From Nitrospirota bacterium (GTDB lineage Bacteria; Nitrospirota; Leptospirillia; Leptospirillales; Leptospirillaceae), in NCBI GenBank assembly GCA_021826965.1, contig JAKAYA010000009.1, positions 1-62,340 on the forward strand: a stretch of DNA of 62,340 bases. The letters are read 5' to 3'. A program made the translations under genes and the position numbers. Below the pieces are notes generated by a model. It was not told the DNA's origin. It saw only the letters and a list, made by a program, of their open reading frames with translations, and searched no databases. Shown here piece after piece: positions 1 through 8,819 of the stretch. Positions within the stretch are counted from its first letter, which is position 1. The number at the start of each line of letters is the position of its first letter.

Positions 1-613
1 AGCGGGATTTTTCAAAATTGAGGTCTTTGAGTTCCGCCTTGGCGAGTGTGCGGTAGTCGACCGGAGTGATGTAGCCGAACTCGGGCATATCCAGTTTTTT
101 CAAGAGGACGACGATCCGCTTTTCGAGGTACTCGGCCCGTTGAAGAAGGATCTCCCGTCCGTGGGTGTCCGGGGTCGGTTCGAAGAACCCGTTGTCGGTG
201 CAGCGACCGGATCCGGACGTCCGGGGATCGGTGAAGCACTGAAGCCGGTCCAGATGGAGAAGGGTCCGGTGGAAAACCTGTCCGTCCACCTGAAGGTCAT
301 GGATGAGGATGTTGCGGTTTCGGATCATGTCGCTGATCAGGGTGCCGAGGGAAAAAACCAGGGCGGCGATACTGACGATCAGCGTGATGATGCCGGTATC
401 CCCGGGAACCAAAAGGGGTCGTGCCGGAGCTGGTTCGAGGTCGTTCCGGCCCGATCGGTGAGAGGGCGGAAGGAAACGGAACGGAAAAGGCCGTTTCCCG
501 ATTTTTTTTCCCGGGAAAGGATCTGCAGGATGATGCGAAAAGGGTTCCGTTCCGGACGAAATCCTTTTCGCATCATCCTGTCCATGTTCTTTTTCTGTGC
601 ACCGGCTTTTCAC
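1..613 (-). CDS. Putative single-pass membrane protein, C-terminus cut by window start
   Basis: The minus-strand frame is open from a GTG at 613 to the window edge. That GTG overlaps the TGA of the protease gene at 610 (GTGA overlap), which suggests translational coupling. The first ~65 residues are basic and proline-rich. One hydrophobic helix follows (residues ~70-92, starting around LLVPGDTGIITL), then a soluble domain with a run of Lys/Leu-rich helices near the edge. I do not recognise the family. The only other conventional start in frame is TTG at 412, which would place the membrane helix at the N-terminus and leave 413-609 non-coding. The perfect inverted repeat at 526-580 supports that second reading. 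The start is therefore uncertain, but the frame from 412 to 1 looks genuinely coding. Confidence 0.5.
   Translation of the reverse strand, partial: MKSRCTEKEHGQDDAKRISSGTEPFSHHPADPFPGKKIGKRPFPFRFLPPSHRSGRNDLEPAPARPLLVPGDTGIITLIVSIAALVFSLGTLISDMIRNRNILIHDLQVDGQVFHRTLLHLDRLQCFTDPRTSGSGRCTDNGFFEPTPDTHGREILLQRAEYLEKRIVVLLKKLDMPEFGYITPVDYRTLAKAELKDLNFEKSR
526..580. repeat. Perfect 18-bp inverted repeat
   Basis: The left arm at 526-543 (CAGGATGATGCGAAAAGG) is the exact reverse complement of the right arm at 563-580, with a 19-nt loop. It lies about 30 nt downstream of the protease stop codon (minus strand). No T-run follows in either direction, so it is not a simple intrinsic terminator. Just to the left, 472-498 holds a second stem (GGAAACGG/CCGTTTCC) followed by eight T on the plus strand. 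Confidence 0.8.
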
Positions 614-1446
614 GAATTCCGGTTCCCCGACCGTCCGGGAGGCGGGGCGAACGGCGTGTAGCTGACGGAGGGGATCGCCTGCTTGGGCTGTGGAAAAAGC
701 CGCATGAACAGATATACGTCATCCGGAACGTCGGTGGAGACCGGGAGGTCGAACGAGAGGAGTTCTTCGTAGGTCAGGGGATAATCGTGGGTAAAGTGCC
801 CGCTGGACAGGACGCCTGCCAGCTGTCGGGCTTTTTCGGCCGGCATGCGTTTCGTCAGGAGGCGTTCGAGCGAATGGTTCAGCTGAAGGATTGCTTTTTC
901 CGCGATATCGGCCATGATCAGGGTCTTGTCGTCGATGTCGTTTCTGTTTTTCTGTTCGACGACCCGCAGGATCGAGGCCGCGGGAAATTCGCCCAGCTGG
1001 GGGTCGACCGGTCCCAGCATGGCGTTTTCGTCCATGACGATCCGGCTTGCGGACAGGGCGATCAGGGTCCCGCCCGACATGGCGAAATGCGGGACGAACA
1101 CGGTGACCGGCGCCTTCCGGTTCGACAGGGCGTGTGCGATCTGGGTCGAGGCCAGGACAAGTCCGCCCGGCGTATGGAGAATCAGGTCGATGGGAGTGTC
1201 CGGATCCGTCATCTTGATGGCCCGGAGGATCTCCTCCGAATCTTCGATATTGATATAGCGCAGCACGGGGAAGCCGAACAGGCTCATGGTCTCCTGCCGG
1301 TGGACCATGGCGATGACCTTGGTGCCCCGGATGGTCTCGAGATGCCGGAGGGCCCGCTCCCGGGCCATTTCCAGGAACTTCCGGGCCAGGATCGGCTGCA
1401 TCATGGTCATCAGGAAGAAGAGCCAGATCAGATTGCCTATGGACAT
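610..1446 (-). CDS. SDH/ClpP-class membrane serine protease
   Basis: This 278-residue protein has an N-terminal membrane helix (residues ~4-20) and a ClpP/crotonase-fold protease domain of the serine dehydrogenase proteinase type. HTPGG (91-95) fits the oxyanion loop and FAMSGGT (121-127) carries the nucleophile Ser124. The segment around DPQLG (148-152) is typical of SppA/NfeD-like relatives. Family members are anchored in the membrane and cleave exposed membrane-protein segments; the substrate here is unknown. The stop codon overlaps the GTG of the next gene. The C-terminal ~40 residues are proline-rich and unstructured-looking. Family assignment is good; the exact role is inferred. Confidence 0.85.
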   Translation of the reverse strand: MSIGNLIWLFFLMTMMQPILARKFLEMARERALRHLETIRGTKVIAMVHRQETMSLFGFPVLRYINIEDSEEILRAIKMTDPDTPIDLILHTPGGLVLASTQIAHALSNRKAPVTVFVPHFAMSGGTLIALSASRIVMDENAMLGPVDPQLGEFPAASILRVVEQKNRNDIDDKTLIMADIAEKAILQLNHSLERLLTKRMPAEKARQLAGVLSSGHFTHDYPLTYEELLSFDLPVSTDVPDDVYLFMRLFPQPKQAIPSVSYTPFAPPPGRSGNRNS

Positions 1447-1607
1447 CGAATCCTCAAAGAGTGGTGAAGCCTTGCTCCGGTCCAGATCGTATCGGCACCG
1501 ATCTTTGTCAGGACTTTACGTTCCCGGACCGTTCCGGTAGGATTCGGACTATACCAGATCTCCCGGCTTTCCGGGAACACCCGACCTTTACCCTGCCGGA
1601 GAATGCC

Positions 1608-2339
1608 ATGCCCTCTGACCCGAAAATCGACCGATCCCGGATGTGCCAAGCCGTCAAGATGTTCCCGCGGTTTCCTTTTTCATTTTTTGTCGCGATGGTC
1701 GTTTTGTTCCTGTTTGCGCGAACGATACCGGCCAGGGCGGATCAGCCTTTCAGCTGGCAGAGCGTGTCGTTCGACGGCGGTCCGGCCTTTCTCCTGGGCG
1801 GATCGGTCACGGGATTCTTGAACGGCAAGCCGGTAGCGTCGACGAACCTTCTGGATCTCGAAAACAGCGGCATGATGTTCCACGTGCGCTGGGGATCCTA
1901 TGTCCTTCCTCATCTGGGTCTTCGGTTTTCGGTGGGGTATGAGACCTTCTCCGCCAACCGGGGGTTTTCCGGGCTTTCGGGCATGCCGCTCACGGCGGGG
2001 GCCACGGTGCCGTTGTGGGACCCCCGGTCGGAAAACCATACGGTCATCCCCTACCTCGCCGCGGATTTGGGCCCTTCCTTCAACAGTCTTTCCACGAATG
2101 CGGGCAACGCCGGGACGGTTTCTTTCACGGCGGACGCCGGAGCCGGGGTCATGGTCCGGTTGAACCGACGCGTCTCTCTCTACGGAGAAGCCGTCGGGAC
2201 GTATGTCGACAGTCCGATTTCCACCCGGGGGCTCGCCAATAGTGCTTCCAACCTGTCCAGTGGCCCCCTCTGGTTTTTGCCTGTGGTCTTCGGCGTGACC
2301 TACGAGTTCCGGACACCCGGAGAAGCGCCCGCTTCCTGA
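1608..2339 (+). CDS. Outer-membrane beta-barrel protein
   Basis: The predicted protein has 243 residues. The ATG at 1608 was chosen because GGAG lies 6 nt upstream; the open frame continues further 5' without a better signal. A signal peptide (hydrophobic core PFSFFVAMVVLFLFA) ends near PARA-DQP. The rest alternates polar and aromatic residues in short strands with Gly/Asn/Ser turns, typical of an 8- to 10-stranded OmpA/OmpW-like barrel. The last strand ends in FGVTYEF before a short tail. The 3' end overlaps the 3' end of ruvB by 40 nt (convergent). A structural or small-pore role is likely; no specific family is recognised. Confidence 0.7.
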   Translation: MPSDPKIDRSRMCQAVKMFPRFPFSFFVAMVVLFLFARTIPARADQPFSWQSVSFDGGPAFLLGGSVTGFLNGKPVASTNLLDLENSGMMFHVRWGSYVLPHLGLRFSVGYETFSANRGFSGLSGMPLTAGATVPLWDPRSENHTVIPYLAADLGPSFNSLSTNAGNAGTVSFTADAGAGVMVRLNRRVSLYGEAVGTYVDSPISTRGLANSASNLSSGPLWFLPVVFGVTYEFRTPGEAPAS

Positions 2340-3343
2340 CCGTCCTGACCATTCGGGGCGATTTCCCACCCGGCGGCGGTCAAGCGTCGACCGGCGGGGG
2401 TTCGCGCGAGATAGCCTTCCTTCAGCAGATAGGGTTCGACGACGTCGATCAGCGTGTCCGGATCCATCTGGAGCGTGGCCGCCATGGCCTCGATTCCTAC
2501 CGGTCCCCCGTTGTAGACGACCCGGATCGTGTCGATGAACCGGCGGTCGATCCGGTTCAGACCCCGGTCGTCGATGCCTTCCATCCGAAGGGCCCGGTGA
2601 GCGACGTCCCGGGTGATGACCGGATGGCCGTTGACCTGGGAAAAGTCCCGCACCCGTTTTAAAAGACGGTTGGCGATGCGCGGGGTTCCTCTCGAGCGTC
2701 TTCCGATCTCCAGGGAGCCTTCGGGATCGATGCCGATTTCGAGAATTCCGGCGGAGCGTTCGAGGATCCGGGCCAGTTCGGCAGGCTGGTAAAAGTCGAG
2801 ATCCCTCTGGATGCCGAAGCGGTCGCGCAAGGGGGCGGAGAGAAGTCCGGCGCGTGTGGTGGCTCCCACCAGGGTGAACGGCGGGATCCTGTGCCGAAAG
2901 GTCCGGGCAGCGGCTCCCCGGTCGAAGACGACGTCGATTGCGAAATCTTCCATGGCGGAATAGAGGATCTCTTCGACCGGACGGGGAAGCCGGTGGATCT
3001 CATCGATGAAAAGAAGGGTTCCCGGGGCGAGCCTGGTCAGGATGCCGACCAGGTCCCCTCCTTTTTCCAGGGCCGGTCCCGAGGACGCCAGGAAGGAAAC
3101 GCCGAGTGCCCGGGCGACCAGAGCGGCAAGAGTGGTTTTGCCAAGCCCCGGTGGCCCGTGCAAAAGGACGTGGTCGAGCGTGTCCTGACGGAGAAGCGCC
3201 GCCTGGATCGCCACTTTCAGACTGTCGATCACGTCCTGCTGTCCGACGTAGTGGTCGAAGGTCCGGGGACGCAAAAGGTTCGCTTCGGGGATCTCCTCGG
3301 GAAATTCTTGCGCGGTCAGGAGATCGGGTTCATTGGGCTCCAA
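2300..3343 (-). CDS. ruvB: Holliday junction branch migration helicase RuvB
   Basis: RuvB is the AAA+ motor that, with RuvA, drives branch migration of Holliday junctions in recombinational repair. The sequence shows Walker A GPPGLGKT (63-70), Walker B LLFIDEIHRL (110-119), sensor 1 in GATTRAG, the arginine-finger region PLRDRFG, and the C-terminal winged-helix DNA-binding domain (YNGGPVGIEAMA). Its 347 residues are usual for the family. The start overlaps the end of ruvA by 14 nt, so ruvC, ruvA and ruvB form one coupled minus-strand unit. The C-terminal tail runs into the convergent barrel gene. Confidence 0.98.
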   Translation of the reverse strand: MEPNEPDLLTAQEFPEEIPEANLLRPRTFDHYVGQQDVIDSLKVAIQAALLRQDTLDHVLLHGPPGLGKTTLAALVARALGVSFLASSGPALEKGGDLVGILTRLAPGTLLFIDEIHRLPRPVEEILYSAMEDFAIDVVFDRGAAARTFRHRIPPFTLVGATTRAGLLSAPLRDRFGIQRDLDFYQPAELARILERSAGILEIGIDPEGSLEIGRRSRGTPRIANRLLKRVRDFSQVNGHPVITRDVAHRALRMEGIDDRGLNRIDRRFIDTIRVVYNGGPVGIEAMAATLQMDPDTLIDVVEPYLLKEGYLARTPAGRRLTAAGWEIAPNGQDGQEAGASPGVRNS

Positions 3344-3956
3344 CCCGGTAGACCTCCTGGAAAAGCTCTTCCATGCTGGCGATGGACGGTTGCCTCTTTA
3401 TCGCTTCGGACACGAGGCGCTGGGCCTCCTGGGGAGAATGGCCGAATTGCCGGACGAGAACGTCCTGGACGTTTCGGGCGACGCTTGCCGGGGATTCCCG
3501 TTCGCCGTCCAGGGAAGAGGACATCCGGGCGACGCTTTCCTCGATCCACTCGACATGTCCCCGGAGTTCCCCCAGGATTTTTCGCGCGGTTTTTTCCCCG
3601 ACCCCCTTCAACCCCTTGAGGCGAGCGGCGTCGTTGTCCCGGACGATGGTGAGGAAGTCTCCGACCGGAATGGCCAGAAGGCGCAAGGCGGACAGGGGGC
3701 CCAGCCCGGGAACCTTCCGCAGCTGATTGAAGAGCGTCTGTTCGTCCGGTTCGGGAAAGCCCGCCAGAAGAGGGGCTTCCAGGTGTTCGTTCCAGAAATG
3801 CTGGATCAGCAGATCCAGTTCCGACCCTTCGTGACGGGCCCGGAGTTTCTGGTGGGAATATGGGGACAGGTGGACCCGGTAGCCGATGCTGCCGGCGCGG
3901 AGAATGACGGATTCCTCCTCCCATTCGACCGGGATTCCCCAGAGGCGGGCGATCAT
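3330..3956 (-). CDS. ruvA: Holliday junction DNA helicase subunit RuvA
   Basis: RuvA binds the four-way junction as a tetramer and loads RuvB. The 208-residue protein has the N-terminal OB domain (start MIARLWG), two helix-hairpin-helix motifs in the middle (VPGLGPLSALRLL and LKGVGEKTARKIL), and a C-terminal RuvB-binding domain (VLVRQFGHSPQEAQRLVSEA). The length is typical. Its ATG overlaps the ruvC stop by 4 nt (ATGA), and its end overlaps the ruvB start. Confidence 0.97.
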   Translation of the reverse strand: MIARLWGIPVEWEEESVILRAGSIGYRVHLSPYSHQKLRARHEGSELDLLIQHFWNEHLEAPLLAGFPEPDEQTLFNQLRKVPGLGPLSALRLLAIPVGDFLTIVRDNDAARLKGLKGVGEKTARKILGELRGHVEWIEESVARMSSSLDGERESPASVARNVQDVLVRQFGHSPQEAQRLVSEAIKRQPSIASMEELFQEVYRVGAQ

Positions 3957-4501
3957 GGGGGCACCATCCGGGAGTATCCCAGAAACGCGAGTCCCATGGC
4001 GTCTCCTTCATGCGTGGAGCCGATCCGGAGGTCCGATCCGAGCCAGACGGAGAGAGACCTCTGGACGGATTCCTTGGAGGCGGCTCCGGTTCCTGTTATC
4101 CGGTGCTTGAGTTCCCGCGGAGGAATCGGAAGGAGCGGAACGCCGTGACGGTCGGCCAGAAGAGCGACGATGCCGACGACGGGCCCCAGCATCAGGCCGG
4201 CCCCCGGGGAGGAACGGCGGCTGAAGTGATCTTCGAGCGCGATGCCCAGGACGGAGTGACGGGACAGGATCTCGTCCAGACGGTCGTAAAGAAGGCCGAT
4301 TCTTCGGCTGACAGGAAGAGAGGATTCGGTCCGTACGGTCCCCTGCGCGAGGACGCACAGACGCTCGAGCGAAGGGCCTTCAAGGACGGCAAAGCCCGTG
4401 GCGGCGAGCCCGGGGTCGACCCCCAGCACGGCGTGCCGGGGGCGTTCCCGAATCCGGGGAGAGGCATCACGGAGAGAGGGAGACATAGCTGTGATGACCA
4501 T
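3953..4501 (-). CDS. ruvC: Crossover junction endodeoxyribonuclease RuvC
   Basis: RuvC cleaves Holliday junctions symmetrically after RuvAB migration. Acidic catalytic residues are visible: Asp29 in LGVDPG, Glu90 in IALED, and Asp167 in THEGDAMGLA. His164 takes the fourth position, where Escherichia coli has Asp; a His there is also known from Thermus RuvC. Full length is 182 residues. Two starts are possible: ATG 4501 and ATG 4486. Either overlaps the 3' end of the HtrA gene by 20-35 nt. The first ~20 residues are an extension compared with most RuvC proteins. Confidence 0.95.
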   Translation of the reverse strand: MVITAMSPSLRDASPRIRERPRHAVLGVDPGLAATGFAVLEGPSLERLCVLAQGTVRTESSLPVSRRIGLLYDRLDEILSRHSVLGIALEDHFSRRSSPGAGLMLGPVVGIVALLADRHGVPLLPIPPRELKHRITGTGAASKESVQRSLSVWLGSDLRIGSTHEGDAMGLAFLGYSRMVPP

Positions 4502-5963
4502 CCCGGAGAACCGTCAGAAGGACGTTTTCGCTCTTGCCAATGTGTCTGGCCACACGGATGTATGCGTGAACGCTGGTTACGGCGTGACGGTTGATCTCCT
4601 GGATCACGTCGCCCCGCTTCAGTCCGCTGGCTTCGGCGAGACTTCCCGGCGCAATCGCGCTGATCACGACACCTCGTGTGTTTTCGGGAAGGTTCAGTTG
4701 TCCGCGGATATCATGGTCCAGGTCCATCACCATGATCCCGTTCAGGACGTTGTCGAAATGGGAGGGGCTTTTTTCCGGAGCCGCTCCGCCCATCATGGAC
4801 AGCTTGGCCGGGAGTTCTCCGACCCGGACGGTGATGTTGCGTCGCCGTCCGTCCCGGATGATGGAAAGAACGGCATCCGTTCCGGGAGAAATTTGCGAGA
4901 CGCGAAGACGCAGGTCATTGGCATCCAGGACATTCTGCCCGTTGAGGCCGAGAATGACGTCCCCGCGTTTCATGCCCGCCTTTTTGGCCGGACTGTCGGC
5001 CAGGACATCGCTGACCAGGACGCCTCGATGTCCCGGAAGCCGAAACTGCTTGGCGATAACGGGGGTCACGTTCTGGATCGACACGCCGAGCCATCCCCGG
5101 ACGACCTTCCCCTTGGTCATGAGGTCCTTCAGAACCCGGCGCACCATGTCCACCGGAATGGCGAATCCGATCCCTTCGTACCCGCCGTTGGTGGTGTAGA
5201 TCGCCGTGTTCATGCCGATGACTTCACCCTTCAGGTTGATGAGGGGGCCTCCGGAATTGCCGGGATTGATGGCCGCGTCGGTCTGGATGAAGTTTTCATA
5301 CTGTTCGATTCCCATGTTGCTTCGCTTGAGGGCGGACACGATTCCCATGGTAATGGACTGGGTCAATCCGAAGGGGGACCCCATCGCCAGGACGATGGTG
5401 CCGACCTCCACGTCGCGGGAAGCTCCCCACTGGATGACCGGAAGGTCGTGCCGGGGATGGATCCGGATGACCGCCACGTCGGTCATCGGATCCTTTCCGA
5501 CCACTTTCGCCCTGTAGGTTGATTTGTCCAAAAGGACGACGGTGACTTTTGTGGCGTGCTTGATGACGTGATAGTTCGTGACGATGTACCCGTCCTTCGA
5601 AATGATGAATCCGGAACCCAGGCTCCGTTCGACATGCTTCTGCGGCGGGCCTCCGTGGTTGAAAGGGGTACCGAAGAACTGCCGGAAAAAGGGATCGTTG
5701 AAGATGGGGTTCTGATGGGTGGTGATCAGGGACGTCGTGGAAATGTTCACAACGGAGGGAATGACTGCCTTGGAGACCGTCACAAACGTCTTCTGGAGCG
5801 CGAGACCGGCTTCGATATCCTTTTTGTGGATGACGGGCGGATCCGGAGACGGGTCCGCCATCGCGTCCACGTTTTTTCGGACCTGGGACGAGAGGGGAAG
5901 GACGACCGAGATGATCAGGGCCATGACACCGATGAAAAATCTTTTGAGGATCTGGGTCTTCAT
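4467..5963 (-). CDS. degP: HtrA/DegP-family periplasmic serine protease
   Basis: The 498-residue protein has an N-terminal signal or anchor (residues 7-27), a trypsin-like protease domain with catalytic His132 (TNYHV), Asp162 (MTDVAV) and Ser237 (GNSGGP), then two PDZ domains (~282-370 and ~400-495). This is the DegP/DegQ layout for degradation and chaperoning of misfolded envelope proteins. ATG 5963 was chosen because AAGGAG precedes it at about 10 nt; the open frame continues upstream to 6020. The gene follows a two-component pair on the same strand and overlaps ruvC, so it may be induced by envelope stress through that pair (inference). Confidence 0.95.
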   Translation of the reverse strand: MKTQILKRFFIGVMALIISVVLPLSSQVRKNVDAMADPSPDPPVIHKKDIEAGLALQKTFVTVSKAVIPSVVNISTTSLITTHQNPIFNDPFFRQFFGTPFNHGGPPQKHVERSLGSGFIISKDGYIVTNYHVIKHATKVTVVLLDKSTYRAKVVGKDPMTDVAVIRIHPRHDLPVIQWGASRDVEVGTIVLAMGSPFGLTQSITMGIVSALKRSNMGIEQYENFIQTDAAINPGNSGGPLINLKGEVIGMNTAIYTTNGGYEGIGFAIPVDMVRRVLKDLMTKGKVVRGWLGVSIQNVTPVIAKQFRLPGHRGVLVSDVLADSPAKKAGMKRGDVILGLNGQNVLDANDLRLRVSQISPGTDAVLSIIRDGRRRNITVRVGELPAKLSMMGGAAPEKSPSHFDNVLNGIMVMDLDHDIRGQLNLPENTRGVVISAIAPGSLAEASGLKRGDVIQEINRHAVTSVHAYIRVARHIGKSENVLLTVLRDGHHSYVSLSP

Positions 5964-6029
5964 GAAGTCGTTTCTCCTTGAGGTGGAAGGACTCCTGTCC
6001 CTGCCGGGGCCCGGTGGCATCCGGATGCG

Positions 6030-6464
6030 TCAGGAGGGACGGGGATGCGCCAGAGTTTTTTGAACGATATCGAGCACTTCCTGTTTTTTGAAGGGCTTGG
6101 GAATCAGGTCGACGGCTCCGGACGACAGGGCCTCGACCCAGAGATGCTCGTCTCCGAAAGCGGTCAGAAGAACAACGGGCAGATCCGGGTGAAGGTCCTG
6201 GACGATTTTCAAAAGGTCCATTCCGGTTTTTCCGGGCATCTTGATGTCGGTGAGGATAAGAGAGATCGAGTCCGTTTCCAGGCGTTCGAGCGCTTCTTCG
6301 CAGGATTGTGCGACGGAAACCCCGAATCCGCCTCTTTTCAGGATTTCCTCCAGAAGGTCGAGAGCAACCACGTCGTCTTCGACGACGAGGACCTTCCGTC
6401 TGGTTCTTTCAGCCGGTGTGAACGCCAAGTCTTTCGGGGAGGCAACCATGATGGAACCTACCAC
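6030..6464 (-). CDS. Single-domain response regulator (receiver only)
   Basis: This is a 144-residue CheY-like receiver with the acidic pocket at Glu29-Asp30-Asp31, phosphoacceptor Asp73 (LTDIKMPG), switch Thr101 and Lys123 (PKPF). No DNA-binding or enzymatic output domain follows, so it must signal by protein contact or phosphotransfer. The GTG start at 6464 lies 2 nt after the stop of the kinase gene, with AGGA upstream; ATG 6449 is an alternative. It is most likely the partner of the kinase just upstream. Confidence 0.9.
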   Translation of the reverse strand: MVGSIMVASPKDLAFTPAERTRRKVLVVEDDVVALDLLEEILKRGGFGVSVAQSCEEALERLETDSISLILTDIKMPGKTGMDLLKIVQDLHPDLPVVLLTAFGDEHLWVEALSSGAVDLIPKPFKKQEVLDIVQKTLAHPRPS

Positions 6465-6466
6465 AA

Positions 6467-8107
6467 TTAGGAATCCTGTTCAAGCAAACGGGTGAATTTT
6501 TCCGGGGAAAGGCGGACGAAGGGGATTGTCAGGACAAAGTGTCCGCCGGGACCTTCGCCCAGACGAACGTCTCCACCCAGATCATCGATGATTTTCCGGC
6601 AGATCGCAAGACCGAGACCGGTCCCATGGGGTTTCGTCGTGAAAAACGGCTCGAAGATGCGGTCCCGGCCTTCCGGAGGAATCCCCGGACCGGAATCCTG
6701 CACATGAAGCGTCAACGAACCCGACTCTTCGACACACCGGATGCGGATGGTTCCTCCGGCTCCGGTGGCGTCCAGGGCGTTTTCCAGAAAATTGATGAGG
6801 ATGCTCTGCAGCCCCTCGAGGTCCGAGTCGATTCGCGGGCAGGGGTCCGGAAAATCGGTTTCGACATGAATCCGGGACTTTTCCAGCCGCGGTGACAGGA
6901 GCTTCAGGATGTCCGATACGAGGTCGGAGACCCGGACCGGTTCGGCGTGGGTCCGTTCGCGCCGGCTCAACATGAGAAGCTTCCGGATAACGTTGATCAT
7001 CCGGTCGATCTGACCCTGCACGACGAGAAGGTGTTTCGAAATTTCCGGTGAAAGCCCCTTTTCCTCGAGCGCCAGTTCGATGTGACCCGAGATCGAATGA
7101 AGGGGATTCCCGAGCTCGTGGGCAACGATGGCCAGGCCTTCGCCGATGGCGGCCATCCGTTCCATTTCCGAAAGCTTCCGCTGCAGGTAGAACTTTTCCT
7201 TTCCGGCCTGTTCCAGAGAGTCGTTTTTCCGGACGAGCTCGCGGGTGGCTTCTTCGATCCGCCGGGTCAGGGAGCTGTTCAGTTCCTTGACTTGAGTCAG
7301 GAGAATCTGGTTTTCCCGGGTCCGGTCGGACAGCATGCCGACCATCTGGTTGAAGGAGGAAGCGAGATCGTAGGCTTCCCGGGACGCTTCGAGAACAGGT
7401 CCTTCTTCCAGGCGTCCTTCACCGACTTGCATCATCGCTTCGGAAATCTGGTGGACAGGGTTCAGGACCAGCGCCCGGACGGCGATGGATAAGATGGCGG
7501 CGAGAGCCAGAAACCCGATGAAAAGAAGGATCAGGGTGCGTTCGAGTTCGTTTCGGACCAGGGTGTTGGCTTCGTAAAGAGAGATGCCCACGCCGACAGT
7601 GCCCAGTCGCTGTTTCTGGTGGAAGAACGGGACGACGACATACAGAAAATTCCGGGTGCCGTTCGATTCCCGCAAGCTGAGCCATTCCCGCTGTCCGGCA
7701 TGGACGAGCGCATGGGCTTTCAGTTCCTCCGGACCGAGCGGAACCCCTGAACTTGAGACCAGTCTCGGAAGGCCCTCATGACGGGTCATGAGATCCAGCC
7801 GGATGACATTGTGCCGGATCGCCATCAGGACCTGCATTTCCCGGCGTATGGTGGTGATCTCGCCGACGAGAGCCCGTGCCTGGGGGCCTGTTTTTCCGAT
7901 TTCTCCTCCGACGAAGCGGTCCGCCTCATGCCGCATGTCGACACCGAAAGCGAATTCCTGGCCGATCAGGCGCCCTTCGTCCCGGAGGGAACCGATCACG
8001 TTTCGTTTGATCAGAAGGGTGTCCCAGACGGCGAAGGCCCCCATCAGGCAGACAATGAGGAGGCCGATCAGAAGAATCATCAGGGACTGGATGCGGATAT
8101 ATTTCAT
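6467..8107 (-). CDS. Membrane sensor histidine kinase
   Basis: The 546-residue protein begins with TM1 (8-29), a periplasmic sensing region of about 160 residues, TM2 (191-213), a HAMP linker (~210-265), a coiled-coil, a HisKA domain with phospho-His330 in IVAHELGNPLHS, and a HATPase_c domain (DSGPGIPPEGRDRIFEPFFTT, TGLGLAICR). The arrangement is complete, so the kinase should be active. No PAS domain is seen; sensing probably occurs through the periplasmic loop. The paired receiver gene starts 2 nt after its stop. The signal is unknown; the HtrA gene downstream makes envelope stress a reasonable guess. Confidence 0.94.
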   Translation of the reverse strand: MKYIRIQSLMILLIGLLIVCLMGAFAVWDTLLIKRNVIGSLRDEGRLIGQEFAFGVDMRHEADRFVGGEIGKTGPQARALVGEITTIRREMQVLMAIRHNVIRLDLMTRHEGLPRLVSSSGVPLGPEELKAHALVHAGQREWLSLRESNGTRNFLYVVVPFFHQKQRLGTVGVGISLYEANTLVRNELERTLILLFIGFLALAAILSIAVRALVLNPVHQISEAMMQVGEGRLEEGPVLEASREAYDLASSFNQMVGMLSDRTRENQILLTQVKELNSSLTRRIEEATRELVRKNDSLEQAGKEKFYLQRKLSEMERMAAIGEGLAIVAHELGNPLHSISGHIELALEEKGLSPEISKHLLVVQGQIDRMINVIRKLLMLSRRERTHAEPVRVSDLVSDILKLLSPRLEKSRIHVETDFPDPCPRIDSDLEGLQSILINFLENALDATGAGGTIRIRCVEESGSLTLHVQDSGPGIPPEGRDRIFEPFFTTKPHGTGLGLAICRKIIDDLGGDVRLGEGPGGHFVLTIPFVRLSPEKFTRLLEQDS

Positions 8108-8167
8108 GACGGATCGCCGCCTCGGGAATCAGGGAACATGAAAACCCCGCAGGGGTTGGTCGGTTGT

Positions 8168-8701
8168 TCAGTGCCGGTGGCTGGACGGAGAGGGAAGACT
8201 GGAGTAATCGAGCCGGTCCGAGACATAGTTCGCCGCCGACCGGAGAAGCCATTCCTTCTCGTCATCGCTCAGTTTCCGTCGGACGCGTGCGGGGGAGCCC
8301 AGGATCAGGGAGCCGGGTTCGACCACCGTCTGTTCGGTCACGAGAGAGCCGGCACCGATAATGACGTCGTCTCCGATCGTGGCCCCGTCCATTATGATGG
8401 ACCCCATGCCGACGAGAATCCTGTTTCCGAGCGTGCACCCGTGCAGGACCACGCGGTGGCCGACGGTCACGTCGTCCCCGATGGTCAGCGGAAAGGTTTT
8501 TCGTGTAACGTGCAGGACGCTGAGATCCTGCACGTTCGTTCGGGCGCCAATCCGGATCCGGTGAACGTCTCCCCGGACGACGGCGGAAAACCAGATGCTG
8601 GATTCGGGACCGATCGAAACGTCTCCGATCACCTGGGCGGATTCGGCGATCCAGACGGAGGGATCGATCTTCGGGAGATGGCCCTTGTAAGGGAGAATCA
8701 C
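8168..8701 (-). CDS. Gamma-class carbonic anhydrase-like hexapeptide protein
   Basis: This left-handed beta-helix protein (177 residues) is of the YrdA/PaaY/CaiE type. The three zinc ligands of gamma-carbonic anhydrases are in place: His64 (VLHVT), His82 and His87 (VGHRVVLHGC). RGDVH and RTNVQD, typical of the trimer interface and active site, are also present. I chose GTG 8701 because AAGGGGA lies just upstream and family members start with an ILPY-like sequence; a TTG at 8740 would add 13 residues. Activity as carbonic anhydrase is plausible, but many relatives have undefined roles. Confidence 0.88.
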   Translation of the reverse strand: MILPYKGHLPKIDPSVWIAESAQVIGDVSIGPESSIWFSAVVRGDVHRIRIGARTNVQDLSVLHVTRKTFPLTIGDDVTVGHRVVLHGCTLGNRILVGMGSIIMDGATIGDDVIIGAGSLVTEQTVVEPGSLILGSPARVRRKLSDDEKEWLLRSAANYVSDRLDYSSLPSPSSHRH

Positions 8702-8819
8702 GGAATCCCCTTTCGCATGGACGATAGAAAGCCGGACCAAATCAGGCTATCATATTCCGTCTGGTTTTGTGGAGAAAAGTTGAAGTTTTGTCGTCCACCC
8801 TGCGTTCCGGAAAGGAAAT

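Noticed and set aside
472-510. Stem GGAAACGG/CCGTTTCC with eight T on the plus strand as a terminator
   Set aside because: No plus-strand gene ends upstream of it; it would only stop antisense transcription, and I cannot show that.
379-585. 68-codon frame starting MDRMMRKGFRPE inside the inverted repeat
   Set aside because: It runs out of frame with the better-supported membrane protein frame and has a featureless basic sequence; kept only as a reason for doubt about that start.
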